Below, in pieces: positions 11,309-23,300 of a DNA stretch of 64,000 bases (the first letter of the stretch is position 1; every line of letters begins with the position of its first letter). This DNA is from Phycomyces blakesleeanus NRRL 1555(-) (lineage: Eukaryota; Mucoromycota; Mucoromycetes; Mucorales; Phycomycetaceae): NCBI RefSeq assembly GCF_001638985.1, contig NW_017265155.1:124001-188000 (forward strand). The letters are read 5' to 3'. Both the position numbers and the translations under genes were made by a program. Under the pieces are notes generated by a model. It ran no database searches. It was not told the DNA's origin and saw only the letters and a program-made list of their open reading frames with translations.

Positions 11309-12825
11309 AATCTATTCATTTGATTCAATTTGACATTTGCTATGCCCTTTTTCTTTTTTTTAAAAAAAAAAAAGACTGGGCTGCATCAGAATAGCATATA
11401 CGAATAATTAAGTTGGCTTGGATCGACTGTATCTTTCGTTTCTTGTAAGACGGGATCTTGCACATTAAGTATTAAAGTGGCTGACAAAGGAAAAGAAAGA
11501 ATCTCTACAACTTCTAAGATAATACATACCTATCAATTGGGGGCTGTTCAAGTCGAAAATGACTATGATACTTACAAAATGAGTGAGAAGTGAAAATAAA
11601 GAATATTGACTTCCGGTCTATAGATACTGGAGGTTATCAATACTTGCTCTCATGAGTAAATAATATATACTTTAACTATTGGTATATTAATTTGACTCGT
11701 AATATAAAATGAGAAAGAAATATCTTCAATGTTATTAAAACGGATGATATGCATGTATGGCTACGATCTCACATTTAATAGTCCACTTAGAGCCATGTAT
11801 ACTTTCCTTTCTCTCTTACCTCTTCATTGAAAATAGAATAGCGTACAGAATCTAAAGTAATTTGAACTCTTGAAAAAAAACTAGTCTTCATAAGAGAGTT
11901 TTTATATGTATTATCGATGCAATTAAAATTTTTCTGAGTTTCACAAACTCTTACCTATTAGCCCTACGTCTCAAATAAAAATGAGGACAATTTTGATGGA
12001 ATTAAAATGTATTATAGAACGGATCTGTGTTCAGTTTTTTTATCTTCCCCCACAGCAGTGAGCCCACACGCACGCACGTACATGCATACGTACACGCGCA
12101 TGCACACGCACAAAAATGCTGTGATACAATTACTGAATATTCCGATATATATATATTAAATAGCTTTATTTATTAAAAATGCTTTTCTATGTATACTTGT
12201 ATACCTGTCAATTTATTAAACATAAATACCAGGTATCTACACCCATTTTATATAAAGCTACTCAAGTTTTCTTGGATTTTTTCTTCTTATTCTACTTTTA
12301 AAGCATCTTTATGTACCAGTAGACAAACAAGCAAACAAGCATCAAACAAACAAAGCAGCCCAACAAAAGCTTAATTTAATACTACAGTTTTTTCTTTGGT
12401 CTATCTGGCCTCACAATATCGGATTATTCCAATGAAACATATTTGTGCTTACCTCGGGGACAAATAGCACATGTATATAGTAGATATTCTACTTATTCTG
12501 CATTGAGACTAGCATACATTACAAAAGGCATTAAAAGCTTATTGCAGAAGAACTACTTACTTAAGCTTGATCTCAAACATGTGTGAATATAACCAGGTTG
12601 GAATTCAGGCTATAAGCTATGTTAAACATTATTATTTCTACCATTGAAGTAGTGTGAGATGTTCTCTATTTATTTTCCTTGATATATAAATATATATACA
12701 TATAATAAAAAGTAGATGTGGCATTAATAGTTTATAAGCTAAAAAAAGTTAAATATTAAAGAGACTGATAACAAGCTTTTATTTTGTTATTGTTGCTGTT
12801 CTTTTATCAGTAAGATCGTTTGAAA
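11309..12825. other. Intergenic, no gene recognised
   Basis: AT-rich DNA with homopolymer A/T runs (11350-11375) and an alternating purine-pyrimidine stretch of CA/CG/TG steps at about 12068-12112. The open frame at 12189..12374 looks like chance. Nothing else is supported. Confidence 0.45.
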
Positions 12826-13255
12826 ATGGTAACACTTTTGATGAGAAACGCTTACAATCAAAAGGTAAGGGAATGGGCTAGAATGTATCAATTGAGAATA
12901 ACGTGCAAATCAGTTTATGTATATATGAAAATGGTCTTTTTGGTTTGTGGAGTTGGTAATCAGGTTGTACAAAATAGACCGTCAATGGCGCCCTTTTTTC
13001 TGAGTATGCTTGACATCGTCAATGGATCGAGAAGCCTACCAATGGGTACGTGAATCTAAAAAACGTAGCTTAAAATAATGCGCTTAATTCAAAGAGAACG
13101 CTTAAAGAGTTTGTATAAGCCAGAATTTGTTTCTTCGTGTTCTTACTATTCCATTGATTTGAGATTTCTAGTAAGATATGCGAGTAGGACAAGGAGGTGT
13201 GGGACCCGAGGACCTAGTACAGCGATTCAAAGAATACATAATAGATATACCATAA
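12826..13255 (+). CDS. Possible small three-exon gene, 66 aa, unrecognised
   Basis: Exons 12826..12864, 12964..13045 and 13176..13255 join through two GT-AG introns to 201 nt, a clean 66-aa frame ending in TAA. The predicted protein includes RPSMAPFFLSMLDIVNG and a well-formed C-terminus, RVGQGGVGPEDLVQRF. The last part reads like real coding sequence (varied composition, no low complexity). No domain is recognised. Alternative frames across exon 2 (for example DREAYQWVRESKK at about 13023) mean the model could be wrong, or that this is a decayed gene. Confidence 0.35.
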
Positions 13256-13466
13256 CGGAACTGAGCCGTCGTTATTCATCGGCCTTTGATCGAAAAAAGA
13301 AGTTGCTGATTTTATTTTTATTTATTTATTTTTAAAAATATACATGTGCATCTCCTGCTGTAGAATTATTGGAGAACCTATTTTTATTGGTATTTTCGTA
13401 GTTTTACTTTTTTCTTGCCTTTCTTTACACTTTATACTTACTGGTCGCTTGGGATTTACACACCTA

Positions 13467-14892
13467 ATGCTACCATTTTCCTCTCTTCTTATCCTCTTGT
13501 TTCTTGCCTCGGCACTTGCTCTCAACCTTGGTGACCAATGCGATCCCAGTGTCTACTACTCGTAATAACCTTATTATGTATACTATTATCAAGTCTAACA
13601 GCAATAATATAATATATATAGAGCATCTTGGTTGTATGAGGATTCTTGCGATGATGTCTATCTTTACTGTGATGCTGCTTCCAGTGTTTGCAAATTCAAA
13701 GGGTGTTCAAATACAGACTATATTAAAAAGTAAGCAAGTCATCGCTTTATCGTTTTCTTATATATTTCGTTATTGACTTGTTGTTTGCAAAATAGTTGGG
13801 ATACTACTTTGTACGATTTACCACAAAGATGTGGTGCTGATACATATTGTCCTGACGACAGTTCTTTCTGCACACCCCTGCTTCCTATTGGTGGTAAATG
13901 TGAACCTGTAAGAAGATCAAGAATTAGATTATTATTATTTTAACTAGTTTTGGATAATGTTGTTTACCTGGATTATCTATTTTTGTAGCAACGAGATGAT
14001 GAGTGCTCAGGAAACGGAACCGTCTGTTTGAACTTTACATGCCTTATCAAGGGTGCTCCCATCGGTGGCCAGTGTGGCTCTGACAGGTAAGGATTTTTGT
14101 ATTTGCTCGTAATATACACAAATATGAGGACCTTGCATTGTTTTGCACATAAATGATTGTTATTGTCATTTAAAAAAAAAACTCAATAGGACAAACTATG
14201 TGTCATATGATGCCGAAGGATATTCAGTACAACAGACGATCATTCGCGACAACTGCACAGTCGGAAGTTACTGTGATGATCTGACCTCACCCGTCTGTGT
14301 TATCTCTCGTGTGAATGGAGCACAATGCCAACAAGATCGCGAGTGCATCTCTGCATCCTGTAACAACGATGGAATTTGCGTAAATGGCCCAGAAGTATTC
14401 AAAAAGATTGCAGTCTGGCTGTGGGCTGTTGTAGGCGTAGCGGTTTTCCTGTTTGTTATTTTGACATTGGCTGCACTTTGGGTGTTGCATAGATATCAGG
14501 CACGCAAAGAACACGCAAAGATTCTCAAGTTTTTTGGCGATAACGAAGAATTTGCAAGATACGCTTTGGCCGACGGCGACTTTACTGGAATGTACAGTGT
14601 TCAGCCTGATCGTACATCTCCTAGCACAAGCGAAATACCGGCCGGTACTTCTGCTACACGTACCAATCCTAGCAAATCTAGTGTGGTGTACTTGGGTACA
14701 CCTGACTACAATGAATCCCAAGCTCTGGGTCTGACACGTCCGTTACAGTGGAGAAACAGCTCAACCACCAAGCTACGCGAATCACCTTCAATACCCTCTT
14801 TCCACACAAACCGAACTTCCCAGAGATACAGCGACTCTATAGGCCCTGAGATGACAGAGCGTACTCCAGAGCCTCCTCTTCCGAGACCATAA
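13467..14892 (+). CDS. Cysteine-rich single-pass membrane protein with signal peptide
   Basis: Exons 13467..13561, 13622..13729, 13796..13907, 13989..14086 and 14190..14892 sum to 1116 nt (371 aa). A signal peptide is evident (MLPFSSLLILLFLASALA). The ectodomain, residues ~20-220, has about 20 Cys arranged in repeated C-x(5-7)-C units (CGADTYCPDDSSFC, GGKCEP, GGQCGSD, CNNDGICVNG). One transmembrane helix (VWLWAVVGVAVFLFVILTLA) follows. The ~130-residue cytosolic tail is rich in Ser, Thr and Pro and ends in EPPLPRP. The architecture suggests a surface sensor or cell-wall-associated protein; that is inference. No named family is claimed. Confidence 0.8.
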
Positions 14893-15306
14893 CTTTTAAA
14901 AAAAAATGGTTGAAAATATTTCTTTCTTCCAGCAGTAATTCTTCATTATACATCATGTCTTTTATATGTATTATTTCTTTCATCTTTAAGACCACAATCA
15001 TCAAGAACAACAAAAATACATTTCTAAATCATTAATCTTTATAAAGAAAATTTCTGAAAAAAAAGAAGTATTGATCTTTTAAGAATATATATATAATATA
15101 TTTCACTTCGCAAAGTCAGATTTGGATCTGATGTTCCTGGGGTACTGTAAAAAAAAATAAAAAAATAAAAAAGTAAAGTCGGGTATCAAATCCAAGTCTA
15201 CGTCACTTTGCACAAAGGTCTATGATGCACATATACCACTATATGGAATGAACCAGTTGTTCTCTGACTTGTTTGTGTGCTCTTTTGCAATTGTCTGAAA
15301 TCCATC
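14893..15306. other. Intergenic, AT-rich
   Basis: Contains the 3' end of the membrane-protein gene and the promoter of the SPF30-like gene. Poly-A runs lie at about 15055-15065 and 15148-15172. Nothing else recognised. Confidence 0.5.
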
Positions 15307-16305
15307 ATGAACGCCGAAGAAGCTGAATCTTATCAATATCAATTAGATCAAGTCGATCTCGCACTTTCTAAAGATCCAGATAATGAAGAACTAAAGAAAC
15401 TTCATCATGATCTCAAAGAACTAATCGCCCTCACGACTCAATTTGAGTCTGCACAGCAGCAACAACAACAACAACAGGCACAGCAACAGCAAACACAGCA
15501 GACTTCAACAAAACGAAGCAATGCATCGTCAACAAATCCTATCCTTTCAACACCAATCTCCACAGCTTTAAAATCCAATCAATTTACGGTTGGACAAGAA
15601 GTAATGGCGAAATACGCTGGTGATGGGGAATTCTACCGGGCTACCATTACAGCCATCGGTGGTGCGGACCAAGTGTTCTCGGTTGTCTTTCGTGGATACC
15701 AGGACAATGAGCTTGTGAAGGCGGAGGATATCAAGGCACTTGATAATAAAAAGCGACAGGGAATCTTTGAGGAAGCACCTAAACAACCACTTGCTGCACC
15801 CCCAAAGAAAAAGAAGAAAGAGAAAACACCAGGAGTAAAAAAAGTCAACGAGACTGAAGTAAAGAAGAACGCTTGGTTAAACTTTGCATCAGGATCTGAT
15901 AAAAAGAAGAAGAAGGTAGCAGCACCCATTAACAAAAAGAGTATTTTCAAGACACCGGATAATCCCGAAGGAAGAGGTGGGTAAAAAAAAAAGCAAAGAA
16001 AAGTATAAATCCAAAAAAGAAATAGAAGGTTTTGATTTATTTACTTTTTTATAGTGAAAGCTAAGAAACTTTTTAATTTTTTTAATTTTTTATTTTATTT
16101 ATTATTTCATTTGCTTACTTGCTTGCTCGTCTGATTGTCTGTTTGCTTGCTTATTTATTTGCTTATTTATTTGCTTATTTGCTTATTTTCTTTATTAGTT
16201 GGTGTTGTTGGCAGTGGTCGTGGTATGACTACTTTCCAACAGAGAGGCAAACATGTGTATGCAGACGGCCAGAATAACGTGGGCGCAGGTGAAGAAGAAA
16301 ATTAG
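15307..16305 (+). CDS. Survival-of-motor-neuron-related splicing factor 30 (Tudor protein)
   Basis: SPF30/SMNDC1 helps assemble the U4/U5/U6 tri-snRNP into the spliceosome; its Tudor domain binds symmetrically dimethylated arginine on Sm proteins. Two exons, 15307..15976 and 16199..16305, give 777 nt (258 aa). Order: an N-terminal helix (YQYQLDQVDLALSKDPDNEE), a Gln-rich run (~55-75), the Tudor domain at ~95-150 (VGQEVMAKYAGDGEFYRATI ... VVFRGYQDNELV), then Lys-rich nuclear-localisation runs and KKSIFKTPDN. The second exon supplies VGVVGSGRGMT-Q, typical of the family's C-terminus. The 222-nt intron is a chain of TTTGCTTATT-like repeats. The start is the ATG at 15307; the upstream in-frame codons are not needed. 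Confidence 0.92.
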
Positions 16306-16493
16306 AATGATATGTCAATAAAGAGGTGGTGGTAGTGGGTAGTGTGTGACTTGTTGCCATTGCAAATAGCCAAACTGCCAGATTTGGCCCTTTGGAGAGT
16401 TTTAAGCCTTTGCAACCCCCGATTTTCTGAGATTCTTCTCTTTGAAGTTCCATTGTTTGACTTTGGGTTACCGTGGAAACCCACACCTTGAAA

Positions 16494-16589
16494 AAAAAAG
16501 AAAAAAAAAAGAAAAAAAAAAGATAGAGAAAGAAAAGAAAAAGAAAATATTGTTTTTTTTTGTCTGTCTGTCTGTCTGTCTGTCTGTCG
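16494..16589 (+). repeat. Poly-A-rich tract plus (TCTG)n microsatellite
   Basis: An A/G-rich run at 16492-16545 is followed by about seven TCTG units at 16561-16588, ending directly at the SDS3-like start codon. Together they form most of the short SPF30-SDS3 intergenic region. Confidence 0.8.
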
Positions 16590-18262
16590 ATGCTTCCACA
16601 GATTGGTTATGTTGTGGCCCAAGCGGGGGCCGATGCCAGCTCACCTCAAACCTCTATACCTAAGCAACCTTTGGCTCATCTCACGTCGTCCTTCATCCAT
16701 TACTCGCAATCATCCAATGATGCTCCCCCTCACTATTATGGGCAACCATCAAGTAATTCACCTCCCCATTTACTACCACCTCTTTACTTTCAAAAAGAAT
16801 CGAGACCACTAGCGCCACAGGCACCGCAAGCACCGCAATCTCTACCTTTACCACCACCTCCACCTCCACCTCCAGAACCAACTGCCTTCCGACAATTCCA
16901 ACCACCATGGCAGCCATGGCAAGATTCCAAAAACACAAAACATGGTTATCGCGAGTCACCTCCAATTTGGTATACTCCGCAACCTTATTTAGACCCTTCC
17001 TCCCCTTTGATTACACAAGTACCCGCCTCATCCTCTTCTGCGTTTACAGTACCATCTAACGGGCAAAGAACCCTTTGGCAAGGCGTGTGCTTCAATTCTT
17101 TAAAAAAATATCATCATCATTAAGTTATATTAACATTTTTTGGGTAGATAAAAACGAGGATAAAGTAAAAATAAAAGTAGAAGAAGTAGACGAAGAAGAA
17201 GACGAAGAAGAAGAAATACCAGCCATATTAGAAGAGACTGAAATACTTCATCGACTACGGGAATACAATGAGCTAATAACATGGATGGACAGCGAATTCC
17301 AGAATCAAAGTCAAGAGTGAGGCCAGCTTTTCCCCTCCCAACTTGCCTCGTATCCCCGACCCCTCTCGTTTTATTCACTTGCTTCTTAATTTGCAGCCTT
17401 TTCCACAAGAAACTCGAACGCATGCAGCATGAAATGCTCGATATTCAACAAGGTAGAGCTTCTTTTTCTTTTTCTTAATTAATGTCACTACTAAAATTAT
17501 AGATTATTATTATTGTTACTATTAAAATTGTTAGGTTCTCATCCTGCCTACTTGGACGAGGTATCCGATCTTAAGCTTAAACGAGAAAAGACTATTTTCA
17601 GTGCAGAGTGCTTTATGGCGTATCAGCTAGAATTTGCAGAGGGACAGCACGCCCAGAGTATGAATACAATTCAGGACGAATTCGAAGTATGAAAGTTTAT
17701 TTTTCGATGCAGCCAATGGAACTAACCCTGTTGGTTGTAGATGGAACGCCGTCACTTGCACACCACTCTAATGACAATTATTGATGATCGACGAAAACAA
17801 ATCAAGGAGGATAAATTGGAAGACAAGTCATTCAATATAGAAGGTGCCTTGATATTTTATTTAAATTTGTTTTAATTTTAATTTTTATAAAAAAAATACT
17901 TTACTTACCTCGAGTTCCTGTAGATGTCTTCCAGGATGCCCATTCGCGCATCTCCCACCGTCGTAACCTTCGTAACAATAAAAAGCCACAAGGTGACAAA
18001 CTTCATGGATTATCATCACGACATGAACCCACTAGGCGACGACAAGGTAATTAATCCAACGAATTACAATCGTTGTACAACTTGCCATATTCATTACTTG
18101 TGCTCTATACTTTCTTCTTTCTTTATTTCTCTTTATTTCTCTTTCTCTCTCTTTCTCTCTCTCTTAGCACGAGTCGTAACTCTTCACAATATTCACGCAC
18201 AGCCATTTTCAAAAGAAGAAGAAGAACTAAAGGCTGATTTTATCAGTATGAAAATTCGATAA
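16590..18262 (+). CDS. SDS3: Sds3/BRMS1-like subunit of the Rpd3/Sin3 histone deacetylase complex
   Basis: Structural subunit of the Sin3-HDAC co-repressor. Seven exons, 16590..17082, 17148..17316, 17397..17452, 17535..17686, 17741..17843, 17924..18046 and 18168..18262, sum to 1191 nt (396 aa). The N-terminal ~160 residues are Pro/Ser/Gln-rich with a PPPPPPPP run. An acidic stretch (EEVDEEEDEEEE) leads into the Sds3-like coiled coil: HKKLERMQHEMLDIQQG, LKLKREKTIFSAECFMAYQL, then DEFEMERRHLHTTLM and DDRRKQIKED. This helical core is the family signature. The first intron appears to be GC-AG (GC at 17083), because no GT site keeps the frame. The name follows the family. Confidence 0.9.
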
Positions 18263-19023
18263 ACATTGATAAACAAAACAAAAAAGTATAAACGCAAAAA
18301 GGCAAAAATGCAAAAACTCTTTAAACTGTATTTCAAATAAATCAATTTACAATATTTTGAAATAGCTTTATTTTACTTCTTAATTAGTGTTAATAAATAC
18401 ATGGGAGTTAAGACTTAATACAAGGCTAGGTAAAGATACGTGTGTGTGTGTGTGCCAAGTTTTCAAGATGATATCAAAATAAACCTAACAGGCGAGTCAA
18501 TTTGCTTTAATAAGTCAAACTAAAATTAAAGGTAGAATCTCTCTATATAACCTAGAGTAATTATTATTTAACAGAAACATACACACGCATCGCACGCCGA
18601 TACGCACATACAGCCTAGATATGTTTTCTTTATTTAAAGTTGCCGGCTCAGCCTTTTACGATATGTGGCACGTTTTATACTGTGTATGGAATTTCGCATC
18701 CAAAAATGAGATAGTCAAAACTTTTCTGAGATAATCTCGGGTTAAAGGTCTTTGCCAGCGTACTCCGTGTATTACGTGAAAACGCTACACCACGGGAGAT
18801 TTTTGATATCAAATAAGGAAATCCAAATTTCAAAAATGTTTTGATTGGCTAGTTAAATATATCTCTTATATAATTTCCTTTTAATCTCTTTTTTTAAAAT
18901 TAGCAATCTCTATAAGGTAAAATCGGATGTACAGACATCTAGAAATAGATTTTTGGTGTAATATCACAAAACTAAAAAACGACTTAGAAAAATTTAATTA
19001 TTTTATTGATAGAATTTTAAAAA
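18263..19023. other. Boundary between gene-dense DNA and transposon block; presumed LINE 5' leader
   Basis: Holds the SDS3-like 3' flank, a short GT repeat at about 18440-18453, and then AT-rich DNA running into the LINE. The LINE 5' end could not be fixed. The segment 18880-19015 resembles 34590-34740 (shared ATAAGG-AAATC, TGTACA-type and AAACGACTTAG-AAAA blocks), so at least that part is repetitive. Confidence 0.4.
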
Positions 19024-20388
19024 ATGAATAACATGGCTCTTTCCACTAACACTCCGGAACCACCAGGGGTCAAAAACCCCTCCACCACTGGCTCATCTCC
19101 ACCATTGGCAACCTCATTCACACCAATCTCACCTACTCTGACACCACTATACTCACAAGTAGCTACACAGAATGCACCTCCACTCACCGAAAAGCAACCA
19201 CATGTTATCTTTAGCTCTACAAATAACACAACCCCACGTACCTGGCGTGTAGGGTCCTCTAAGTTCTCTGTATTCTTTACCGCCCCACCAAAAACGTCAC
19301 CCAACTTCGACCCTTTCTGGAGAGCCCTTCTCGCAGCTTACCCTCGCGAAGTTAACATGGGAATCACTCTTGGATCTCGCTCTTCCCCTGATACATGCGA
19401 GCTCCACCTGGCTACTAGTGCTGACTGTGAGAGAGCGTGCTCTCATCCTTTGGTAGTCGGCGTTTCATCTTTTCCCGCTCAACCGGCTGTTCCCATTGGC
19501 ACAATTGTTCGCCGTGTTTTCCTGACCAAGCTTCCTCGTGTCCCCTATCCGGAACTTGCTACACAGCTCACGAAATGTATGTCTCCTTTTGGTAAAGTGC
19601 GTGAGATCGCCGTTCACGAAACGTATGGGTTTTTTGACGGCTCTGGATATGTTGTCCTTGCCAACACCCCCACTGACGAGGTGCCATCCGATTCCCTGAC
19701 GTACCAAATAGCATACGACGCTACGCAAAAGATACTCGGTAAGTGGCCTTCGATGGGCTCCCACTGCACTTATTGCAAGGAAATGGGACACGAAGTCACC
19801 CAGTGCACTAAGCGCCCAGCCGAAACCCGAACGTGCTTTGGATGCAACAAGATCGGCCACCTGCAAGCCAATTGCCCGCACTCCTCCGATCCATCCAAGA
19901 CTTCTAAGACCTCAAACAAGCGATCCCGTCACCCCCACCGCAACGTTAAGCTCGATCGACCTATCCGCGAGCCTAAGCCTCTGATTCCGACTGCACTCTC
20001 GCTCACCTACGGAGGATCCGAGGCTTCCAAGCACAATCCGCACAAACCTGCTTTGCTTGAGTCTGCAAAACTAACCCTACCGGCAACCCTCCCTGCCATC
20101 ACGACAATATCTGCGACAACCACGTCCTCCGGCCCTCGTCCCCGAAGTCGTTCTGTTGACACTCCTGTGAAGGGCTGGGACGATGAGATAGACGACGACA
20201 TGATCACTGACTTCACGGATAGAGTCGAGGCTCGGACTCTCCGTCTTCAGAATGCCTCTCGCCTCTCTCATCTCCGGTTTTCTCGGACAGTACGTCCAAT
20301 AGGCCGCAACACATCCCTCTCACCTCCTCGCTTCACTCCCCCACATAGCAAGAAAGCCCTCGACGCAGAGGCCAAGATTAACCAATGA
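19024..20388 (+). CDS. LINE ORF1, gag-like RNA-binding protein with two CCHC zinc knuckles
   Basis: 454 aa. The N-terminal 80 residues are Pro/Thr/Ser-rich. The middle contains an RRM-like segment at ~160-215 (VRRVFLTKLPRVPYPEL ... GSGYVVLANTP). Two perfect C-x2-C-x4-H-x4-C knuckles follow, CTYCKEMGHEVTQC and CFGCNKIGHLQANC, at about residues 248-285. A basic Ser/Pro-rich tail closes the protein. In L1-type elements this protein coats the element RNA. It ends with TGA overlapping the ORF2 ATG (ATGA, 20385-20388), which suggests translation of ORF2 by termination-reinitiation. Confidence 0.88.
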   Translation: MNNMALSTNTPEPPGVKNPSTTGSSPPLATSFTPISPTLTPLYSQVATQNAPPLTEKQPHVIFSSTNNTTPRTWRVGSSKFSVFFTAPPKTSPNFDPFWRALLAAYPREVNMGITLGSRSSPDTCELHLATSADCERACSHPLVVGVSSFPAQPAVPIGTIVRRVFLTKLPRVPYPELATQLTKCMSPFGKVREIAVHETYGFFDGSGYVVLANTPTDEVPSDSLTYQIAYDATQKILGKWPSMGSHCTYCKEMGHEVTQCTKRPAETRTCFGCNKIGHLQANCPHSSDPSKTSKTSNKRSRHPHRNVKLDRPIREPKPLIPTALSLTYGGSEASKHNPHKPALLESAKLTLPATLPAITTISATTTSSGPRPRSRSVDTPVKGWDDEIDDDMITDFTDRVEARTLRLQNASRLSHLRFSRTVRPIGRNTSLSPPRFTPPHSKKALDAEAKINQ

Positions 20389-23300
20389 TAAAAATAGGCA
20401 CAATGAACTGTAGGGGTCTACCCAAAGTTGGACACCCTGAATCACGCTCCTTTTTTATACGCCACCTACGCTCTCAGGGAATTGATATACTAGCCCTGCA
20501 AGAAACCCATGCCTCCTCTTCTATGCTTCAAGACACTTTTGACCAACAATTTCGGTCATCTTCATCTTTATGGTCGCCACACTGTGGTGTTGTATGCCTC
20601 TCCCCCCATATTATTCTCACAGACCCTTTATTTAGTCCTTGCGGCAGGTGCATCATTACAACTGTCACTCATACTGACAATAAATTTTCTCCATTCAAGA
20701 TGGGTGTCATCTATGCTCCCGCCTCTCGAACTCCCCGCTATGATTTTCTTTCTTCCTTACTGTCGACACCTGACCTCATTCCATCCAATCCTTCCAACTT
20801 CATTTTATTAGGTGATTTTAACCATGCCATTCACTCTAACTACGCTCTCGGACGTCGTGCCCCACTAGCGTGGCTCCAGTTTCTGGACAACCATATGATT
20901 GACTGTGTCACTCCTCCTGGCCAGAACCCACAACCCACCTTTCATCGCGCCTTGTCTTCCACTACAATCGACTATATTCTTGCCTCTCCTGATCTTCACC
21001 CTCGCACTACTGACTCCCAGGTGAGATATATTCACCAAAACTGGTCCGATCATTGCCTGTTGACCGTCCGCTTGGCTCTCCCTTCCACCCAATCCTCTGG
21101 TAAGGGACTTTGGCGTGCTAACCCCCGACTTGCCAGGTTGACATCTTTCTGCACCGACCTCAACACTCTTCTATCCACCCTCATCCCTGCCCTTCCCGCA
21201 AACCTCTCTCCTCAAGCACGATGGGACTCGATAAAGAGCGAAGTCATACGCTTTATCAAGTGTTTCTCTCGCCACCTCCGACCCTCTCTCACCGACCTGG
21301 AAGCAAGCCTGCAACAACGGAGAGACAGACTAATACACCGTTTTCGACACCAGCCTGCACAGAATTTTCAGCTGCCTATTGTTGAGCGGCTTCTGCAGCA
21401 AGTCCAACTTGAACGAGTGGAGATCATGTCCCTTAGGGCTGGGAAACACTGGCGGGAACAAGGTGAGACCTCTGCTGGATATCTCAAGCGCACCATCGCC
21501 ACTCGTCAGTCACGCAAGTCAATTGCCAGCCTTTGCCACCCTGCAACAAACGAAATATGTTCCACCCCCGAAAAGATGACCGAAGCAGCTGCCGCCTTTT
21601 ATGAAGGCTTGTATACCCCGGACCCTATCGACCAATCTGCTCTGGACGACCTGCTCTCTCACCTGCCTTCTGACCTTGGTCTGTCAGAAAGTCGGCAGAC
21701 TGCCCTCACTCGTCCTCTGTCATTGTCTACTATTCGCTCTGGTGCGTCGCGCACTCCAACCTCTAGCAGTCCCGGTCCCGATGGCTTACCCTACGAGATC
21801 CTTCGCTTGATACTAGACCACCCAGTATGTGGTGATCTGGTTTCGGAAGTCTACAACGACGCCCTATCAAAAGGCATTTTTCCGGAATCCTGGCAATCCA
21901 CCTGCGTTTGCCTGCTCCCAAAAAAGGGCGATCTCACCTCTTTGAAGAACTGGCGCCCAATTGCCTTGATCAACACCGATGCCAAGGTATTTACCCGATT
22001 GCTGAATGCTCGCATGATTCCCACGGTCACTTCACTTGTCTCTCCTTACCAGACAGGGTTCGTTCAGGGTCGCTTCATCGCCGATAATGGAATGCTGACC
22101 AGGCTGGTCATGGCACAAGCCGCCAAGGACGGATCAGCTGGTGTTGGACTTCTCCTCGATCAGGAGAAAGCATATGATAGAGTACATCCGGAATATTTTC
22201 GCCAAGTACTGACACACTTTCGATTTCCCTCCTCTCTTGTCACCTCGATCTCTAACCTCTTCTTTTCTACTAAATTGCAAATAAATGTGAATGGCTTCCT
22301 CTCGCGCCCTTTGCCTCAATCTCGGGGACTACGCCAAGGGGACCCTCTCTCCCCTATACTGTTCAATCTAGTTTTTGAGCCTCTACTACGACGAGTGATC
22401 CATGACCAGTCCTTCTCGGGCTTTCAACCATCTGTTCCTGCTGGTCTTTCTCCTCTGTCACCGATCAAACTCCTTGCGTACGCTGATGATTTACTTGTTT
22501 TTCTTTCTGACACAGGGCAGTTGTCTCGCCTCCACACCCACCTCAACACCTATGCTGCGGCTTCCAACGCCCGCGTAAATCTTCACAAGACGCAGGCATT
22601 TTCACTTTCGGGCTCACCCCTGCCAGACTGGCCCTCACATCTACGGACCCACAATATTACGGATTGGCATGACCGGACCTCCTCCTCTTCTCTTCGCTAT
22701 CTGGGATATCCAATTTTCTCCTCCATTGCCCAACGAGACTCATTTGGCCAGGCCCTTCTTTCTAAGATTGAGAATAGCTGTATTCTACACGGCTCACGCA
22801 CCCTGTCCTTCCGCGGCCGTGCCACTGTCATGAACTCTCTCATTCTCGCCCAACTTTGGCATGTCTTGCGCGTAGTATCCTTCCCCGTCTCTTTTCTCGA
22901 AAAAATACGCACTCTGATGCGCCGTTTCTTCCGCTTCCGTTCGTTCCCCCCCATTGCTTTGGACACCCTCTGCCTTCCTCGCTTTCAAGGTGGTCTTGGC
23001 ATCCTCGACCCGATTACACAGCAATGCGCTCTTCAGCTTCGTTGGCTCAAGCCAATAATCCAGAACCCATTGGGTCCCCGTGGTTTGGTCCCCAAATGGA
23101 TGGCTTCTCTCCTTCGCACTGAGAATACGGATTGTGATCCCCTTCTACTTTGGATCTTCCCAGACTCTAGACCTCGCACCCATCGCTCACTGGATTCGCC
23201 TCTTCATCTTGTCCTGAAGGCCATGGACCACCTCCCGCACAAGTTTGACGACGTCCTCACGAATCTATCCACGTGCCTTATGTTGCCCTTGTCCTCCATG

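Noticed and set aside
12068..12112. Alternating CA/CG/TG tract as a Z-DNA or regulatory element
   Set aside because: Short and imperfect; no adjacent gene start that it would serve.
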